Source: Roseovarius azorensis
Lineage (GTDB): Bacteria; Pseudomonadota; Alphaproteobacteria; Rhodobacterales; Rhodobacteraceae
Assembly (NCBI RefSeq): GCF_900109455.1
Contig: NZ_FOAG01000008.1
Coordinates: forward strand, 118,398-182,397
Direction: 5' to 3'
DNA: 64,000 nt
Below, in pieces: positions 35,994-45,340 of the stretch. The notes beneath the pieces were generated by a model that had not been told where the DNA came from, ran no database searches, and was given only the letters and a program-made list of their open reading frames with translations. Each line of letters opens with the position of its first letter. Position 1 is the stretch's first letter. A program made the position numbers and the translations under genes.

Positions 35994-37385
35994 ATGTCGG
36001 GTAAAATTCTGATCGTGGATGAGTTGGCGTCCAACAGGATCGTCCTGAAGGTCAAGCTCTCTGCCGCCCATCACCGGGTGGTTCCGGCGGTTTCCGCCAA
36101 CGAGGCGCTCGGCCTCGCCGCGCGTGAGCGGCCTGACCTCATTCTCGCCAGTTCGAACCTGTCGGACGTGACCGCCGCCGAATTCATCACCGCCCTGCGC
36201 CGGATCGACGGCCTGTCGGCCACACCGATCGTGCTGTTGCAGTCGCGCCCCAGCCAGCAAGAACGCCGCGCAGCGCTTGCGGCGGGCGCCGATGACATTC
36301 TGACCAGGCCGGTGAGAGAACCGCTGCTGCTCGCGCGATTGCGCAACCTCCTGCGCCGGTATCACCGGGACAACGACCTGTCGGCACAGGTCGGCGCGGC
36401 CGATGCGATGGGATTCGCCGAGGGCCGGGATGAGTTTCAGCACCCCGGCCATGTCGCCATCATTGCCCCAACCGGCCGCCAGGCGCTCGCGCTCAAGGCA
36501 ATGCTCGCGTCCAACGGCAACCATCGGATCACTGCGGGTGCCATGGATCACGTCTGGTCCATCACCGGCAGCCAGCCGGCCCCGGATGTCTGCCTGCTGT
36601 GCTTCGGCCCGGCCACAGCCGAGGACGGCCTGCGTCTTCTGGCCGATCTCAAGGCGGGCCAGCGCACCCGGTCGAGCCCGGTCATCGCCCTGCTTGATGC
36701 CGGTTGCGACGGGCTGGCGGTAACGCTGCTGGATATGGGTGCCGATGACGTGATGGCCGGAACGCCTGATCGCCACGAACTTTCGCTACGGCTCAGCCAA
36801 CAGATGCGCCGCAAGCGCCGCGACGAACATCTGCGCGCCGAACTTCTGTCCGGGCTGAAGGCGGCGGTGATCGACCCGCTGACCGGCGCTCATAATCGCC
36901 GCTACGCTCTGCCTTTCCTGCACCGCCAGATCAATCGTCTGAGCGAGGGCGGGCAGTGCTTTGCCGTGATGGTGGCCGATCTCGATCTGTTCAAACAGGT
37001 CAATGACCAGTATGGCCATGCTGCGGGCGATGCGGTTCTTTTCTCCGTTTGCGACCGGCTGCGCGCCAATCTGAGCGAGGGCGATCTGCTTGCCCGGATC
37101 GGTGGCGAGGAGTTTCTGATCGTCACTCCTGTCGTCAGCCGCGACCATGCCCGCCAGACCGCCGAGCGCCTCCGCCGGGTGATCCGCCAGACCCCGATCG
37201 TCCTGCCCGACTGTAACGTTACAGTCAGCGTCACCATCAGCATCGGCATCACCATCGGTCAGAATCGCCCCGGCCTGCCCCTGCCCAGCGTCGAGAGCCT
37301 GTTGCACGAAGCCGACCGCGCGCTCTATGTGGCCAAGGCACAGGGCCGCAACAAGGCCAGCTTCTGCGCGCGCTCGGCTGCCTGA
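35994..37385 (+). CDS. pleD: PleD-like diguanylate cyclase with two degenerate receiver domains
   Basis: 463 residues, REC (1-120), REC (about 150-270) and GGDEF (about 285-460) with an intact active site GGEEF at 370-374. The first receiver has lost the phosphorylation residues: Asp53 is Ser53 (LILASSNLS), the Lys105 position is Arg105 (ILTRP), and the acidic pair is DE. The second receiver also lacks an acceptor Asp. The RxxD inhibitory site reads SxxD (361-364). It may therefore be a constitutive or otherwise regulated c-di-GMP synthase. The start at 35994 fits the PleD N-terminus. Confidence 0.88.
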   Translation: MSGKILIVDELASNRIVLKVKLSAAHHRVVPAVSANEALGLAARERPDLILASSNLSDVTAAEFITALRRIDGLSATPIVLLQSRPSQQERRAALAAGADDILTRPVREPLLLARLRNLLRRYHRDNDLSAQVGAADAMGFAEGRDEFQHPGHVAIIAPTGRQALALKAMLASNGNHRITAGAMDHVWSITGSQPAPDVCLLCFGPATAEDGLRLLADLKAGQRTRSSPVIALLDAGCDGLAVTLLDMGADDVMAGTPDRHELSLRLSQQMRRKRRDEHLRAELLSGLKAAVIDPLTGAHNRRYALPFLHRQINRLSEGGQCFAVMVADLDLFKQVNDQYGHAAGDAVLFSVCDRLRANLSEGDLLARIGGEEFLIVTPVVSRDHARQTAERLRRVIRQTPIVLPDCNVTVSVTISIGITIGQNRPGLPLPSVESLLHEADRALYVAKAQGRNKASFCARSAA

Positions 37386-38300
37386 TCACGCCGCCCGCCC
37401 CGCGCGAAACGCGCGCGGCGACTGCCCCCATGCCTCGATGAAGGCGCGGGTAAAGGCGCTGCGGCTGGTAAATCCCACCTTCTGCGCCACCCGCTTGACC
37501 GGCTCTTGCCCTTCGCTCAGCAGCTGCGCCGCCCGCGCCAGCCGCAATTCCCGCAGGAACCCCATCGGCCCGCAGCCATAGGCCGCCTGAAACCGCTCGG
37601 CAAAGCGCGACCGGCTCATACCCGCCGCCTCTGCCAGCCGTTCGAGCGTATGCACGGCACCGGGATCGTCCAGCATCGACTGCAGGGCGCGCCACAGTTG
37701 CGGATCGGCCAACGCCCCCAGCCATGTCACCGCCGGATCCCCCGCCTCCAATCGTTGCCGCAACATCTCGATCACGCATTGCAAAAGCAGCGCCCGGATC
37801 ATCGCGCGACCTCCGGGGCGCGGCTGCGTCACTTCCTCGACCAGCGCCGCCATCGCCTGCTTCGCCCTCGGGACCTGCCCCAGATCCAGCGTCAGCGGCG
37901 CCCGCAGCAGATCAATCACCCCATGCGTCTCGCGCAGGCCCAACCGGATCGTGGAACACAGCACCACCATGTTTCCGCTGCCCTCGCCGCGCGCCAAATG
38001 CTCTTCCAGATCGAGACCCGCCGGCCTGCACGCGGGCAGGCCGATCTGCCCAAGACCATGATTATGCAACGAATGATGCTGGCTTGCGGGGACCAGAACC
38101 AGACGTCCGGGTGCCAGGTCGATCGGCGCCAGCCCCTGAAAACTCAAGCGCCCCTCCCCGCCCAGCACATAATGCAGCGTCGCCCCGGGCGCGCGTCCCA
38201 TTCCAAGACTGCACGCCCCTTCGAGCGCGCAGATCGCAAACGGGTCAGCCTGAATTTCAAGCTCGCTCAGAATCCGGTCATGGGCTTCGCGCATCTGCAT
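37386..38300 (-). CDS. AraC-family transcriptional regulator
   Basis: 304 residues from the start chosen here. An N-terminal cupin-like effector domain (LHYVLGGEGRLSFQGL, PGRLVLVPASQHHSL) is followed by a C-terminal AraC DNA-binding region (GMSRSRFAERFQAAYGCGPMGFLREL and VGFTSRSAFTRAFIEAWGQSPRAFR). I chose the ATG at 38300 with GAGGG upstream; the frame extends to 38393 but adds a hydrophobic, cysteine-rich leader that AraC proteins do not have. It is divergent from the hydrolase gene, which it probably controls. Confidence 0.85.
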   Translation of the reverse strand: MQMREAHDRILSELEIQADPFAICALEGACSLGMGRAPGATLHYVLGGEGRLSFQGLAPIDLAPGRLVLVPASQHHSLHNHGLGQIGLPACRPAGLDLEEHLARGEGSGNMVVLCSTIRLGLRETHGVIDLLRAPLTLDLGQVPRAKQAMAALVEEVTQPRPGGRAMIRALLLQCVIEMLRQRLEAGDPAVTWLGALADPQLWRALQSMLDDPGAVHTLERLAEAAGMSRSRFAERFQAAYGCGPMGFLRELRLARAAQLLSEGQEPVKRVAQKVGFTSRSAFTRAFIEAWGQSPRAFRAGRAA

Positions 38301-38443
38301 CTTCTTGCCCTCGCAGCAATCGCCGCAAAAAGCAACCAGCAGAAAAAGCACATAAACAAACTGTGAAGCCACGTTTTCGGGACGAAAAGGCACATTCGCG
38401 CTGCCACATTCACAACGTAAACCACACCAACAAGGAGTAAGCC

Positions 38444-39262
38444 ATGAGCTGCTGCCACAATCACGACCATGATAACGATCCCAAATTCACCCGCCGCCAG
38501 GCCCTCACCGGCACCGCAGCACTGGCTGCCGCCGCAACCGGCCTCGTGGCCACTTCCGCACAGGCACAGGACAATCCCTATGCGGAACCCGCAGAACCCG
38601 CGCTGCCGCCCAGCGACATGAAGATCGACCTCAGCCGTGTCGCCCTCGTCGTCACCGATCCGCAGAACGACTTTCTCAGCCCCGATGGCGTGACATGGGG
38701 CGTGGTCGGCGCAAGCGTCGAGCAACACAACACCGTCGGCAATATCGAAAGCCTGTTCAAGGCGGCCAAGGCTGCGGGCATCACCGTCGCCGTGTCGCCG
38801 CATTACTACTATCCCACCGACCACGGCTGGAAATTCGAGGGCGCGCTGGAAAAGCTGATGCACAAGATCGGCATGTTCGACCGCAAGGGCCCGCTGTCGC
38901 TCGAGGGCTTCGAAGGTTCGGGCGCGGATTTCCTCGATCTCTACAAACCCTATATCAATGACGGCAAGACCATCGTCTCCTCGCCGCACAAGCTCTATGG
39001 GCCGGAACATAACGACCTTGCGCTGCAACTGCGCAAGCAGGGCGTGGATCAGGTGATCCTGGCTGGCATGTCCGCCAACCTCTGCACCGAGAGCCACATG
39101 CGCGAGCTTCTGGAACAAGGCTTTGAGGTTGCCGTGGTCAAGGACGCCACCGCCGCCGCCATGCTGCCGGAAGGTGACGGCTATCTCGCCGCGCTCATCA
39201 ACTTCCGCTACATGGCCAACGCGGTCTGGACGACCGAAGAGGTCGTGGCGATGCTGGGCTAA
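38444..39262 (+). CDS. Tat-exported isochorismatase-like hydrolase
   Basis: 272 residues. The N-terminus is a Tat signal (FTRRQALTGTAALAAAATG, ending near SAQA) preceded by a metal-binding-like CCHNHDHDND stretch. The body has the cysteine hydrolase landmarks VVTDPQNDFLSPDG (Asp), a catalytic Lys-type region and GMSANLCTESHMRELLEQG (Cys). The substrate is unknown; family members hydrolyse amides or isochorismate. A perfect-stem terminator follows, so it is monocistronic. Divergent from the AraC gene. Confidence 0.86.
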   Translation: MSCCHNHDHDNDPKFTRRQALTGTAALAAAATGLVATSAQAQDNPYAEPAEPALPPSDMKIDLSRVALVVTDPQNDFLSPDGVTWGVVGASVEQHNTVGNIESLFKAAKAAGITVAVSPHYYYPTDHGWKFEGALEKLMHKIGMFDRKGPLSLEGFEGSGADFLDLYKPYINDGKTIVSSPHKLYGPEHNDLALQLRKQGVDQVILAGMSANLCTESHMRELLEQGFEVAVVKDATAAAMLPEGDGYLAALINFRYMANAVWTTEEVVAMLG

Positions 39263-39305
39263 GGCCAGTTGCCGCATCACCCGCCCCAGGGATGAGGATG
39301 GGCAC

Positions 39306-39343
39306 GCCCGCGCGGACCACGGACCGCGCGGGCATTTTCTTTT
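39306..39343 (+). terminator. Rho-independent terminator after the isochorismatase-like gene
   Basis: A perfect 10-bp stem GCCCGCGCGG (39306-39315) with CCGCGCGGGC (39324-39333), an 8-nt loop and ATTTTCTTTT following. Confidence 0.9.
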
Positions 39344-39399
39344 GCAGCGATCCGGCATAACGATAGCCCCGACAGCGACGATGGAACAGGGGCGACGCC

Positions 39400-40278
39400 A
39401 TGACGAAAACCATGATCGGGGTGATCGGCGGATCTGGACTATACGAGATTGACGGGCTGCAAGATGCCCAGTGGCGGCACGTCGACACCCCCTGGGGCGC
39501 CCCCTCCGACCAGATCCTCACCGGCACGCTTGACGGTGTGCCGATGGCCTTTCTGCCCCGCCACGGGCGCGGTCATGTTCACACGCCCTCAACCGTGCCT
39601 TACCGCGCCAATATTGACGCGCTGAAACGCATCGGCGTAACCGACGTGATCTCTGTCTCTGCCTGCGGCTCGTTCCGCGAGGATCTGGCGCCGGGCGATT
39701 TCGTCCTCGTCGATCAGTATATCGACCGCACCTTTGCCCGCGAGAAATCCTTTTTCGGCCCCGGCTGCGTGGCCCATGTGAGTGTGGCGCATCCCACCTG
39801 CCCGCGCCTCACGGACGCCTGCGGGACAGCGGCGCGCGATGCCGGTATCACGGTGCATCGCGGCGGCACCTATCTGGCGATGGAGGGACCGCAATTCTCG
39901 ACCATGGCGGAATCGAAACTCTACCGCGATGCCTGGGGCTGCGACGTGATCGGCATGACCGGCATGCCCGAGGCCAAACTCGCCCGCGAGGCCGAACTTT
40001 GCTACGCTTCGGTCGCCATGATCACCGATTACGACAGCTGGCACCCCGACCATGGCGCGGTGGATATCACCGCGATCATCGCCACCCTGGCCGGCAATGC
40101 CGACAAGGGGCACAACATGGTCCGCCGCCTGCCCGCTCTTCTGGGGCCTGACCGCGTGCCCTGCCCGCATGGCTGCGACCGCGCGCTCGAATTCGCCATG
40201 CTCACCGCGCCCGAGAAACGCGACCCCGATCTCGTCGCACGGCTTGACGCGGTGGCGGGGCGGGTTCTCGCGCGGTAA
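39400..40278 (+). CDS. mtnP: S-methyl-5'-thioadenosine phosphorylase
   Basis: 292 residues. Splits methylthioadenosine to adenine and methylthioribose-1-phosphate. It has the family landmarks GVIGGSGLYEI, FLPRHGRGH, SVSACGSFREDLAPGDFV and MEGPQFSTMAESKLYR, followed by DYDSWHPDHGAV. It shares a short neighbourhood with apt, so the adenine released can be recycled to AMP. Start ATG at 39400. Confidence 0.93.
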   Translation: MTKTMIGVIGGSGLYEIDGLQDAQWRHVDTPWGAPSDQILTGTLDGVPMAFLPRHGRGHVHTPSTVPYRANIDALKRIGVTDVISVSACGSFREDLAPGDFVLVDQYIDRTFAREKSFFGPGCVAHVSVAHPTCPRLTDACGTAARDAGITVHRGGTYLAMEGPQFSTMAESKLYRDAWGCDVIGMTGMPEAKLAREAELCYASVAMITDYDSWHPDHGAVDITAIIATLAGNADKGHNMVRRLPALLGPDRVPCPHGCDRALEFAMLTAPEKRDPDLVARLDAVAGRVLAR

Positions 40279-40342
40279 ACTCTTCGCGCGTGGCCTGTCA
40301 CATCACTGGACGCCCGCGCGCGCGATACCCACAACAGGTGAC

Positions 40343-40723
40343 ATGTCGCACCTGACCGAAAAACTTGCCGACCAGACCTGGCGTCACAGCATGGGCCGCC
40401 GGTTCGAGGCGATGACGGACGAGATATTCCAGGTCATCCGATGGATCCTTCTGGTGGGATTCGCCAACTATCTTGCCAAGACCCACGGCACGCTGACCTT
40501 CAGCCTGACATACTGGATGCTTGCCGCCCTGCTTTTCGGCTATATCGCCTCGCGCTTTCTTCTGCGGCCGGAGGTGCCGTTTCTCGGCAACCCCACGGCC
40601 CGTTTGCCACGGCTGATCCAGTCGGCGTTGAATTTCCTGCTCTGCGTCGTGGTGTTTGCCCTGACCCTCTGGGCGGTCGGCGCCCTGACCCAGGCCATTG
40701 CCGATTACCGCAGCCTGCGCTGA
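40343..40723 (+). CDS. Small membrane protein, function unknown
   Basis: 126 residues, with about three hydrophobic stretches ([49 protein letters not shown]). I do not recognise the family. It sits between mtnP and apt on the same strand; the link to purine salvage is only positional. AGGTG precedes the ATG. Confidence 0.72.
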   Translation: MSHLTEKLADQTWRHSMGRRFEAMTDEIFQVIRWILLVGFANYLAKTHGTLTFSLTYWMLAALLFGYIASRFLLRPEVPFLGNPTARLPRLIQSALNFLLCVVVFALTLWAVGALTQAIADYRSLR

Positions 40724-40790
40724 CCCCTTGCGCCAACATCCGGCCTGCGCCAAAACCGCTCTGGCAACATCCCGCCGGAGCGCTTACCCC

Positions 40791-41330
40791 ATGACCCCCA
40801 TGAAAACCGTCAAGGACTACATTCGCACCATCGTCGATTTCCCGCATGAGGGGATCCTGTTCCGCGACGTGACCACGCTCTTTGCAGATCCGCGCGGTTT
40901 TCGCATCGCCATAGACCAGATGCTGCACCCCTATGCCGGACAGCCCATCGACAAGGTTGTCGGACTTGAGGCGCGCGGATTCATTCTGGGCGGCGCCATC
41001 GCACATCAGTTGTCAGTAGGCTTCGTGCCGATCCGTAAAAAGGGCAAGCTGCCCGGCGCGGTGATCTCCGAACACTACCAGCTGGAATATGGCGAGGCGG
41101 TGGTGGAAATCCATGACGACGCGATCCAGCCCGGCGAACGTGTCCTGCTGGTTGACGATCTGCTTGCAACCGGCGGCACCGCCGCCGCCGGCATCCGCCT
41201 GATCGAGCGGCTGGGCGGGGAAATCACCGGCTGCGCCTTCATCGTCGATCTGCCGGATCTTGGCGGCCACAAGCGCCTGCTCGATATGGGAATGGAGGTC
41301 CATACCCTCTGCGCCTTCGAAGGGCTCTGA
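40791..41330 (+). CDS. apt: Adenine phosphoribosyltransferase
   Basis: 179 residues. Converts adenine and PRPP to AMP. It has the family opening [24 protein letters not shown] and the PRPP-binding motif [14 protein letters not shown] near residue 120. ATG at 40791 or 40800 could be the start; I chose 40791 because related proteins begin with a few residues before KTV. A ribosome-binding GGAG lies 13-16 bp upstream. Together with mtnP it completes adenine salvage from methylthioadenosine. Confidence 0.93.
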   Translation: MTPMKTVKDYIRTIVDFPHEGILFRDVTTLFADPRGFRIAIDQMLHPYAGQPIDKVVGLEARGFILGGAIAHQLSVGFVPIRKKGKLPGAVISEHYQLEYGEAVVEIHDDAIQPGERVLLVDDLLATGGTAAAGIRLIERLGGEITGCAFIVDLPDLGGHKRLLDMGMEVHTLCAFEGL

Positions 41331-41333
41331 GCG

Positions 41334-41972
41334 CTATTGCACCGCCATCCGTGCCGCCAGCCGCAGTGCAAGGCTGGGATCGCGACTCATCCCCGGCAGC
41401 ACCGGGTGATAGCCCGCCCGGATGAGCGCCGCGATTTCGGGGCGCAGAATCACTCCGCCTTCGTCCGGCAACTCCGCCAGAGCCGAGCGATCCATGAACG
41501 CCCGATCCGACCACAGCAGGATGGTCTGCACGATCTGGCTCAGCGCCAGCGTTTCGGCAGGCACCGCGCCCAGCGCCTCATCCATCCGCAGAAAGACGAA
41601 ACACGCGCGGATCGCACCCGCCTCGTCGAACCTGAAAATCCGATACTGATTGGCCTCCGCCTCTTGCAACCGCGCCACCAGCGGGCCGAGATCGGGCACC
41701 AGCCGGTCCAGTCCCGGCACCTCCGGCAGTTCCTGCCAGTCGCGGAAAAAGAACATCATCAGGTTCGCACCCAGTTCCGGATCGGTCCCGGCCATCCGGT
41801 GACCCGCCAGCGCCACCACCGCCTCGATCGCGCCCTTGATAACGCCAAGCGTGCGGTCATCGACCCCGAACACCACCGGCACGATAGGCCGCCCCCAGCG
41901 GGCGAACAGAAATGTCTCGTCACTGCGCAAAAACAACGCCTCGATCTCGGCGGGGGTCAGGGTGACACTCAT
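41334..41972 (-). CDS. Conserved hypothetical protein of Rhodobacteraceae type
   Basis: 212 residues, soluble, with no recognisable domain. Readable landmarks are SVTLTPAEIEALFLRSDETFLFARWGRP and ILRPEIAALIRAGYHPVLPGM. It is convergent with apt (3-bp gap) and divergent in no obvious operon. I chose the ATG at 41972; an in-frame extension to 42074 is compositionally odd. Function unknown. Confidence 0.7.
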   Translation of the reverse strand: MSVTLTPAEIEALFLRSDETFLFARWGRPIVPVVFGVDDRTLGVIKGAIEAVVALAGHRMAGTDPELGANLMMFFFRDWQELPEVPGLDRLVPDLGPLVARLQEAEANQYRIFRFDEAGAIRACFVFLRMDEALGAVPAETLALSQIVQTILLWSDRAFMDRSALAELPDEGGVILRPEIAALIRAGYHPVLPGMSRDPSLALRLAARMAVQ

Positions 41973-42089
41973 GGGCAGGGCCTCCGATTGCCGCGCTCCT
42001 CTAGCAGGCTCTGGTCCCCCGCACCACCCGCTGCCGGAGGCCCCGGACACTGCGTACAAAAGCGGCGCACGCAATGAACATGCTGTACG

Positions 42090-43118
42090 CTACATCTCGA
42101 ACAAATCGTTCTGCCCCTTCGGCCCCGGCGCGGGCAGGCCCAGATGCGTCCAGCCCCCCTGCGCCAGCATCCGCCCGCGCGGCGTGCGCTGGATAAGTCC
42201 TTGTTGCAAAAGGAAAGGTTCGATCACCTCTTCCAGCGCATCGCGGCTCTCGCTCAGGGCGGCACTCAGGGTCTCGATCCCCACCGGGCCACCCTGATAA
42301 GCCTCTGCAATCAAACGCAAATACCTCCGATCCGCCCCATCAAGCCCAAGATGATCCACCCCCAGCCGCGTCAGCGAGCGATCCGCCAGTTCCTTGGAAA
42401 TCACCCCATCCCCCTCAACCACCGCGAAATCCACGACCCGTCGCAAAAGCCGCCCCGCGATCCGTGGCGTCCCGCGCGAGCGTCGTGCAATCTCCATCGC
42501 ACCATCGGGATCGGTCGGGATACTCAGCAGCCGTGCATTGCGCGTCACGATCTCGTGCAACTCGTCCGTCTCATAGAATTGCAGCCGGGTCGGGATGCCG
42601 AAACGGTCGCGCAGCGGCGTGGTTAGAAGGCCCAGCCGCGTAGTCGCGCCAACCAGTGTAAATGGTTGTAATTCAATGCGAACGGTGCGCGCCGCCGGCC
42701 CTGCGCCGATCACCAGATCCAACTCGAAATCCTCCAGCGCCGGGTAAAGCACCTCTTCCACCGTCGGATTCAGACGGTGAATTTCGTCAATGAAAAGAAC
42801 GTCATTGCGCTCCAGATTGGTCAGGATCGCCGCCAGGTCGCCCGCCTTGGCCAGCACCGGGCCGGATGTCATCCGAAAGCCCACGCCAAGCTCGCGCGCC
42901 ATGATCTGCGCCAGCGTCGTCTTGCCCAGACCGGGGGGGCCGTGAAACAGAGTGTGATCCATCGCCTCGCCCCGCTGCCGCGCGGATTGGATGAACACCG
43001 ACAGGTTTGCCCGTGCCTCTTTCTGACCGATGAATTCGGACAGCACCTGCGGTCGCAGGCTGCGGTCCTGATCCTCCGGCAGGGCTTGAGGGCGTAGGGT
43101 CGGGTCCGGCTCACTCAT
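42090..43118 (-). CDS. ruvB: Holliday junction branch migration ATPase RuvB
   Basis: 342 residues. AAA+ motor of the RuvABC resolvasome. Walker A is [16 protein letters not shown], Walker [10 protein letters not shown], sensor 1 GATTRLGLL, and the C-terminal winged helix ends with [18 protein letters not shown]. It follows ruvA by 3 bp in the order ruvC-ruvA-ruvB. Confidence 0.97.
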   Translation of the reverse strand: MSEPDPTLRPQALPEDQDRSLRPQVLSEFIGQKEARANLSVFIQSARQRGEAMDHTLFHGPPGLGKTTLAQIMARELGVGFRMTSGPVLAKAGDLAAILTNLERNDVLFIDEIHRLNPTVEEVLYPALEDFELDLVIGAGPAARTVRIELQPFTLVGATTRLGLLTTPLRDRFGIPTRLQFYETDELHEIVTRNARLLSIPTDPDGAMEIARRSRGTPRIAGRLLRRVVDFAVVEGDGVISKELADRSLTRLGVDHLGLDGADRRYLRLIAEAYQGGPVGIETLSAALSESRDALEEVIEPFLLQQGLIQRTPRGRMLAQGGWTHLGLPAPGPKGQNDLFEM

Positions 43119-43121
43119 GAA

Positions 43122-43781
43122 TTATCCCCTTGGCGCCAATAGCTTGAGGGACAACCGGATCAATTCCGCCGTCTCCGCGCGGGGCGCATTGCCCGCTGCC
43201 TGCGCCACCGCGCCCGCCGCCTCGCCGGGGCTGTAGCCCAGATTCGTGAGCGCCGACAGGGCCTCGGCCTGCGCGCCGGAGCCGGATGGCGCGACGGCTG
43301 CGGGCATTGCCGGGGCGGCGTCGATCACCGCCTCGCCCGCATCCGGCGCAGGGGCCGTGGTCGCCCCCATGGCCATCACGCCGGGCGCCTTGTCCTTGAG
43401 CTCGTTCACGACCCTTTGTGCGGTCTTTGCCCCGATCCCCTTGGCCGCTGTCACCGCATTCCAGTCCCCGAGCGCGATCGCGCGACCTATGCCATCCGGC
43501 CCCAAGGCCCCCAAAATCGCCAGCGACGCCCGCGCCCCGACCCCCTGTACGCTCATCAGCAGCCGATGCCATTCCTTCTCGATCAAAGTGGTGAACCCGA
43601 AGAGTTGCAGAATATCCTCGCGCACCAGAAGGTCCGTGTAGAGTGCCACCTGCCCGCCCGGCCCCGGCAGAGCGGACAGGGTGCGTTCCGAGCAATAGAC
43701 AAGATAGCCTACACCGCGCACGTCGATCAACACATGGTCCGCCGCGCGATAGTCGATCCGCCCCGCTATCCGCCCGATCAT
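43122..43781 (-). CDS. ruvA: Holliday junction branch migration protein RuvA
   Basis: 219 residues. N-terminal OB fold begins [29 protein letters not shown]; two helix-hairpin-helix segments follow ([46 protein letters not shown]), and the RuvB-binding C-terminus is separated by an alanine-rich linker. Its start overlaps the ruvC stop (ATGA). Confidence 0.95.
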   Translation of the reverse strand: MIGRIAGRIDYRAADHVLIDVRGVGYLVYCSERTLSALPGPGGQVALYTDLLVREDILQLFGFTTLIEKEWHRLLMSVQGVGARASLAILGALGPDGIGRAIALGDWNAVTAAKGIGAKTAQRVVNELKDKAPGVMAMGATTAPAPDAGEAVIDAAPAMPAAVAPSGSGAQAEALSALTNLGYSPGEAAGAVAQAAGNAPRAETAELIRLSLKLLAPRG

Positions 43782-44284
43782 GCGCCCGCCCTCTGCACTG
43801 CGCGGGACAACAAACCGCCCGATCGCGCATGATGCGCATGGCAGATCGCAATCGCCAGGGCATCCGCCGCATCCGGTCCGGTGAGTTGAACGCCGGGCAA
43901 TTGCACCCTGACCATATGCGCCACTTGTTCCTTGGCGGCGTGGCCAACGCCGACCACGGTTTTCTTGACCGTGTTGGGCGAATATTCCCCCACGCTCAGC
44001 CCATGTTGCGCGGGCACCAGCAAGGCGATCCCGCGCGCCTGTCCCAGTTTCAGCGTCCCTGCCCCGTCCTTGTTGACGAATGTCTGCTCTACCGCCGCCG
44101 CCTCGGGCGAATAACGGGCGACGATATCGGTCAGTTGTTCGAACAGAGACAGCAGACGCGCCGCCAGATCCGGTCCGCTGGAATGACAGATGCCGTTGGC
44201 GACATGCGTGAGACGACTGCCGTCGGCGTCGATCAGTCCCCAACCGAGGTTTCTCAACCCGGGATCAATTCCCAATACCCGCAT
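43778..44284 (-). CDS. ruvC: Crossover junction endodeoxyribonuclease RuvC
   Basis: 168 residues, starting [17 protein letters not shown], the RNase-H-like first Asp. Further acidic residues in [21 protein letters not shown] and [19 protein letters not shown] complete the active site. It resolves Holliday junctions. The frame extends upstream to 44533, but that part lacks homology. It is the first gene of ruvCAB. Confidence 0.95.
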   Translation of the reverse strand: MRVLGIDPGLRNLGWGLIDADGSRLTHVANGICHSSGPDLAARLLSLFEQLTDIVARYSPEAAAVEQTFVNKDGAGTLKLGQARGIALLVPAQHGLSVGEYSPNTVKKTVVGVGHAAKEQVAHMVRVQLPGVQLTGPDAADALAIAICHAHHARSGGLLSRAVQRAGA

Positions 44285-44605
44285 CCTGACCCTGCCCGTT
44301 TTATCCTGCCCTTCCGGGTTTTTTTCAGCATTAGCACGAAACAAGAACAAAGACCAAGCAGAATGCGTGTTTCCAGACTGCCCGCTTTGACCGCAACCCG
44401 TTGCAGAATTGCCGCAGTCCGTTGTCACCCCGCGACAGTGAATCCCACAATAATTCATTAAAAACAAAAATATAAAGGCCAATCCGACCCATGCACAAGA
44501 CGCATAATAACTATGCAATAACCTGGCTTGCAAGAATGGAGCAGTCTGACTAACTGCCCCTCAGCAACAGATATTCTGTGATCTTCGAATTCAAGGAACA
44601 AACCA
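44285..44605. other. AT-rich divergent intergenic region, ruvC to the DUF1127 gene
   Basis: A 321-bp gap, unusually AT-rich at about 44440-44525 (CATTAAAAACAAAAATATAAAG and nearby) compared with the flanking high-GC sequence. It must hold the promoters for ruvCAB and the DUF1127 gene. I see no ORF, riboswitch or obvious perfect palindrome. Confidence 0.6.
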
Positions 44606-44803
44606 ATGGCCGTCATCGACAGCACCCGCTCGCACGTTTCCACCGCCGGTTTCGGCAGTCTCATGACCCGCGTCTACGACACAATTGTCGCGTGGAACGA
44701 ACGTCGGGCCACCCGCAAGGCGCTTTCGCAACTGAGTGATCGCGAACTCGACGATATCGGTCTGAGCCGTGGCGATATCGATCTGGTCGCCCGCCAGATC
44801 TGA
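44606..44803 (+). CDS. DUF1127 (YjiS-like) small protein
   Basis: 65 residues, ending RKALSQLSDRELDDIGLSRGDIDLVARQI, the arginine-containing C-terminal motif of DUF1127 proteins. Some family members bind RNA or act in phosphate and carbon metabolism; the function here is unknown. AAGGA precedes the ATG and a strong terminator follows, so it is a monocistronic gene. Confidence 0.88.
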   Translation: MAVIDSTRSHVSTAGFGSLMTRVYDTIVAWNERRATRKALSQLSDRELDDIGLSRGDIDLVARQI

Positions 44804-44822
44804 GGATCGGGACCATCCAAAC

Positions 44823-44861
44823 AAAAGGCCCTGCGCGGAACGATCCGGCGCAGGGCCTTTT
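44823..44861 (+). terminator. Rho-independent terminator after the DUF1127 gene
   Basis: A perfect 14-bp inverted repeat, AAAAGGCCCTGCGC (44823-44836) with GCGCAGGGCCTTTT (44848-44861). The A and T runs at both ends make it bidirectional, so it can also end the leftward gene that stops at 44890. Confidence 0.92.
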
Positions 44862-44889
44862 GACAAGGGGGGCGATGTTCTGCCTCGCG

Positions 44890-45237
44890 TTAACGCAGCA
44901 GCGGGCGCATCTTTGACGCAAGGATTTCGCTCAGCCGGTCAGGCTGCATTGCCATCGCGCCAGCCTGTTCGACAAAACTGCCCTGTGACAGTTGCAGCAG
45001 CCGGTTCTCATAGAGCGGCAGGCCCAGATGGGCGATGATCACTGATTTGAAGAACACGAACCCGGCCACAAGATAGACGAGGCCGCGCACGGGAATGCTG
45101 GCCCGGCGCCGTTTGGGGCGGAATACGATCAGCCCATTCCTGCTGACCTTGCCAACGTAGCCGCGCTCCATCTGAGCGCGTTTTCGGGCTATCGCCTCCA
45201 GCCGGGCGTCGAACGCATGGAAAGCATCACTCATCAT
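44890..45237 (-). CDS. Single-pass membrane protein of unknown function
   Basis: 115 residues: a basic N-terminal third (RKRAQMERGYVGKVSRNGLIVFRPKRRRASIP), one membrane segment (GLVYLVAGFVFFKSVIIAHLG), and a C-terminal tail of about 45 residues. I do not recognise it. ATG at 45237 or 45234. A 16-bp imperfect palindrome lies 31 bp upstream (45268-45283). Confidence 0.7.
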   Translation of the reverse strand: MMSDAFHAFDARLEAIARKRAQMERGYVGKVSRNGLIVFRPKRRRASIPVRGLVYLVAGFVFFKSVIIAHLGLPLYENRLLQLSQGSFVEQAGAMAMQPDRLSEILASKMRPLLR

Positions 45238-45267
45238 AAAAATCCCAATTCACAGTCCATACATTAA

Positions 45268-45283
45268 TCCTAAAAATTTAGGA
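45268..45283. promoter_or_regulatory. Palindrome upstream of the 115-aa membrane protein gene
   Basis: TCCTAAAAATTTAGGA has two 7-bp arms (TCCTAAA / TTTAGGA) around AA. It sits in an AT-rich stretch of a 103-bp gap, where an operator would be expected. The protein that binds is unknown. Confidence 0.4.
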
Positions 45284-45340
45284 CTGAATTATGGCAAGAC
45301 TAAGGCAAATACGCCGCGAGGACAGATTTTAGACTTAATT

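Noticed and set aside
38301..38393. N-terminal extension of the AraC regulator
   Set aside because: Hydrophobic, cysteine-rich leader not found in AraC proteins; better start with ribosome-binding site at 38300.
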